The position numbers and the translations under genes are program-made. The notes under the pieces are model-generated. The model worked only from the letters and a program-made list of their open reading frames with translations, was not told where the DNA came from and did not search any database. From Jimgerdemannia flammicorona (Eukaryota > Mucoromycota > Endogonomycetes > Endogonales > Endogonaceae): a stretch of 18,697 nt of DNA. Positions 16,323 through 18,697 of this stretch are shown here, piece by piece; position 1 is the stretch's first letter; each line of letters opens with the position of its first letter. The stretch covers positions 1 to 18,697 of the forward strand of contig RBNI01002386.1 in NCBI GenBank assembly GCA_003990745.1, given 5' to 3'.

Positions 16323-17067
16323 GTCCAGAGATCGAGAGGGTCGAGGTGGCTAGCTGTAGTATGTATGCCCACCATATCCTACTAACTTTGGTATATATAT
16401 ATATACTTAAATGAAACAGTCAAGGACGTAAAGTCCACGAAATAAGACCAATGAAACCTTGCCTGCCCCACGTGGAACAGCAGGTGTCTGATTTCTTCTA
16501 TTTCGGTCGAGAACGTGAATCATCCAGCAGAATAGTATTCCCAGTAAAGCAGCTGCATATACCAACCATTGCGTTGGCGCTGTGTCATCGGTTCACGGAT
16601 GTAGGGGAAAATCGGGTGTCATGCGAATGTTAGAATGCCAATTTCGGAGGGGGAATCAGAATGAAGGCATTGGATGGAAGATTCGGAACTTAGTTTCTGG
16701 GTATTAAGACAAGTGGGCGATTTGAAGAATATTATAACGAAGCCCTGGTGGCAAGTTGGGGTTCAGCAAAGTCAAGGAGTGCCTTTCAGCCGATTTTATG
16801 TATATATGTCGTTATACTGTAACAAAGTCCTTTGTAACTCAATCGCAACAAACCGGAGTGGTTGCGAAGAAAAAAAGCAAAAAAAAAAACTCAGAATGTA
16901 ATTTTCTGATTCAATTTCATTACAAAGATGAAAAACAAGGCACAGACACAGGAAATTATTCTTGTAAAAAAAAAACAAAAAATAAAAAACAAAAAACAAA
17001 AAGAAAAAAGAAAAGTGTGAATGCTTCCCCCTATTGCCACCTCCTATAAAGTTATATATGTACATTC
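16323..17067. other. Intergenic region between POL1 and the Zn2Cys6 gene
   Basis: It holds the promoter of the regulator and the 3' end of POL1, both on the minus strand. A 16-bp palindromic (TA)n block at 16391-16406, about 70 to 85 bp before the regulator ATG, could act as its TATA element. A-rich tracts at 16868-16890 and 16966-17012 (T-rich on the gene strand) lie 60 to 200 bp after the POL1 stop and may help define its 3' end. No gene or RNA is evident. Confidence 0.5.
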
Positions 17068-18656
17068 TCATATTCTGCAGAAACTGAATAACTTGCTCAA
17101 GTCCACGTATCTCCGCCCAGATCGTTCCAGATATCTATCCACCAACTCTTTCAGCTCCGTGAATGTTGTAAAATGCTGGAGTGCCAACGCCTGCACTTGT
17201 TCTATGGTAAGAAAAAAGAAGAGATGGGTTAGGTGGAGTCCAAACCAAGCCTAGCCTTCCTTGCTTCTCGCTCAATGCCAAAGAAATCCAGAGTGACAAG
17301 GAATATCTGATTTCATACCAGATTCTGGCGTTCCGAAGAACTTCTTCTTCGTCTTCTCCACATCAAACAGACTTGAATAATAGAGCAGTTGATTGTACAA
17401 CACGGTATCTGAATACTAGAGTGGCAAAGCAAGGCGATCTCATTAAATACGAACATTTATAACGATATTTCGATTTCTGAAATTCAATATATCATTCCAA
17501 ACGTACCTCATACTTCATGGTCCCCCGACATCCCGCGCTCAAGCACCGTCTCCCATACACAGACATCATCCTGGTTTTCGCACCGCACGCCGTATCATCA
17601 CACACCATCCACCCCTCGTAGTAACGCTTCACGTGATTGCGGATCACCATGAGGAGCTGCGCCCGCAGAGAATGCACCGAGAGCGTCTCGTTACATGTCG
17701 GATTGGGGCACATGAGACCAGGTATAGCTTTGTCACGCTGCGATGGCCCAAAATACGGTCAGCGCATCTCCTCGATATATTCATAATGACGAACGATGTA
17801 CTGAGAGCAGAATAATAATCTGCATGACACGTACCTCGCCGCGAATCAAACCTTCGAACTTTCCGCTTTGCTGGCATAACCGACATCTAGCCTTGAAGTG
17901 ATCGACGTCGCGGAATCGTTCCTCGTCGGTGATCAGCGAGTCAAGAGTGTACATCTCTTCGGATGCCGCCAGACCAGAGCTCGAGGCAGCGTGGTAGCGA
18001 GAAGAGTCCAGGCCTGTCAAAAACAAATAAATAAATAAATAAAGCGGCAGGTTAGTTAAGCATCCCAAAGGCTACGCTACAAGGAAAAGCAGAAGAATGG
18101 AAGGAAAGACCACAGCGTACCCAAGCAATCAGCTATTCTTGCGCTGTCGGTGCCCTCAATGGGAGCGCACAAACGTCCGATGGGCGGATGTACCTGCTGG
18201 CCAAGGTACCATTCTATATCTGTAAAAGGTATATATGAATATGATGCTAGGTTAAACTCGCATCGAATACAACCTCACCAGAGGACCAAAACCAACTTAC
18301 CGGGCGTCAAAGTGCTCCCTTCCCTCTTGAGATCATCTGGATGATATGCTCTCTCGGCAAACCCGGTCTTGGTCCCGTCCGCCACGCCTTCCGCCGTACA
18401 GATCACGTACGGCACGGTATCGCCGGCTCGAACGCTGACTCCGCGCTGCTTCATGCGCAGCGCGACCTGGACATGGGGCTGGCTCTTGGCGTCCGCGTAG
18501 TCTTCGGGCGACTTGTTGAGGCCCTTGTTGATGACGAACTTATCGATGGGAATCAGGCCGGCGCGGGTCTCCTGCCCAACCTCTTGCAAGTACTTGTGAA
18601 TCCGATCGACGACCTCCTCACGGTCCACGTTTGAGAGAATCAGTTTCAGGACCACC
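17068..18656 (-). CDS. POL1: DNA polymerase alpha catalytic subunit, C-terminal part, six exons
   Basis: The replicative B-family polymerase that works with primase to start DNA strands in the nucleus. Exons: 18656-18301, 18219-18121, 18013-17835, 17737-17507, 17415-17319 and 17201-17068. Introns are 81, 107, 97, 91 and 117 bp, all GT-AG, and the frame is kept throughout. Exon 1 here holds the end of the polymerase thumb (KSQPHVQVALRMKQRG, AGDTVPYVIC). Next come WYLGQQVHPPIGRLC and ADCLGLDSSRYH. The C-terminal zinc domain follows: CRLC ... CPNPTC, then CDDTAC ... CLSAGC, two four-cysteine clusters that in the family bind the B subunit. The protein ends YLERSGRRYVDLSKLFSFCRI and stops at TGA 17068-17070, the expected end for the family. 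An AG acceptor precedes 18656, so the gene continues upstream, outside the window. No damage is seen. Confidence 0.96.
18025..18043. repeat. (AAAT)n microsatellite inside a POL1 intron
   Basis: Four to five AAAT units lie in the 107-bp intron. On the gene strand they form the T-rich tract 10 to 30 nt before the CAG acceptor at 18016-18014, so they double as the polypyrimidine-like tract. Confidence 0.8.
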
Positions 18657-18697
18657 CTGTATTTATAGATGTCTCAGCATTGTCAATTTCCATTTTT

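Noticed and set aside
16756..17071. Lys-rich and Phe-rich open frames between POL1 and the regulator
   Set aside because: They translate A-rich or T-rich homopolymer tracts and overlap the POL1 stop; no family resemblance.
1..18697. CRISPR array or bacterial operon structure
   Set aside because: The tandem repeats have no unique spacers of constant length, and the genes have spliceosomal introns, so the DNA is eukaryotic.

Overview
The window looks like nuclear DNA of a filamentous fungus, probably Dikarya. The evidence is a Zn(II)2Cys6 transcription factor, a DNA polymerase alpha gene with many short introns (about 80 to 120 bp), a fungal-type Ty3/gypsy retroelement, an intron-containing hAT transposase, and AT-rich islands with strong transition-type mutation resembling RIP (repeat-induced point mutation). 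I cannot name the species or class from sequence alone.

Layout. Positions 1-1094 hold the 3' part of an hAT transposase gene (four exon segments, one in-frame stop). It is followed by a GC-rich minisatellite (1251-1710) and a triple 21-bp repeat. A three-exon gene of unknown function lies on the minus strand at 1991-3134. Positions 3180-4480 are a repeat field of minisatellites, microsatellites and purine-rich tracts with no convincing gene. Positions 4487-12074 hold one large minus-strand Ty3/gypsy element: 5' LTR, primer binding site, Gag, protease, dUTPase, RT, RNase H, integrase, polypurine tract and a truncated 3' LTR. Positions 12075-14118 are an AT desert containing a possible second LTR end, a 46-base A run and a 16-copy GGAATTCGG-type minisatellite. 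The right third is ordinary host sequence: a single-exon Zn2Cys6 regulator (14238-16322, minus) and the last six exons of POL1 (17068-18656, minus, running off the window).

Main result. The gypsy element is unusual in two ways. First, it carries a dUTPase domain between protease and RT. Second, its LTR appears to be about 1.55 kb (10525-12074), because a 350-bp direct repeat starts at TGTAATGG both right after a polypurine tract (left copy) and at the outer edge of the right copy, while the primer binding site lies just inside the other LTR end. That puts an otherwise unexplained ORF of about 276 codons, and a set of 35-bp tandem repeats, inside U3 of the LTR.

The element is dead. It has more than fifteen in-frame stops, nearly all explained by one C-to-T or G-to-A change, and catalytic or zinc-binding residues are lost in the same way. 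The two LTR copies differ almost only by transitions. These are the marks of targeted C-to-T mutation. The host genes on the right show no such damage.
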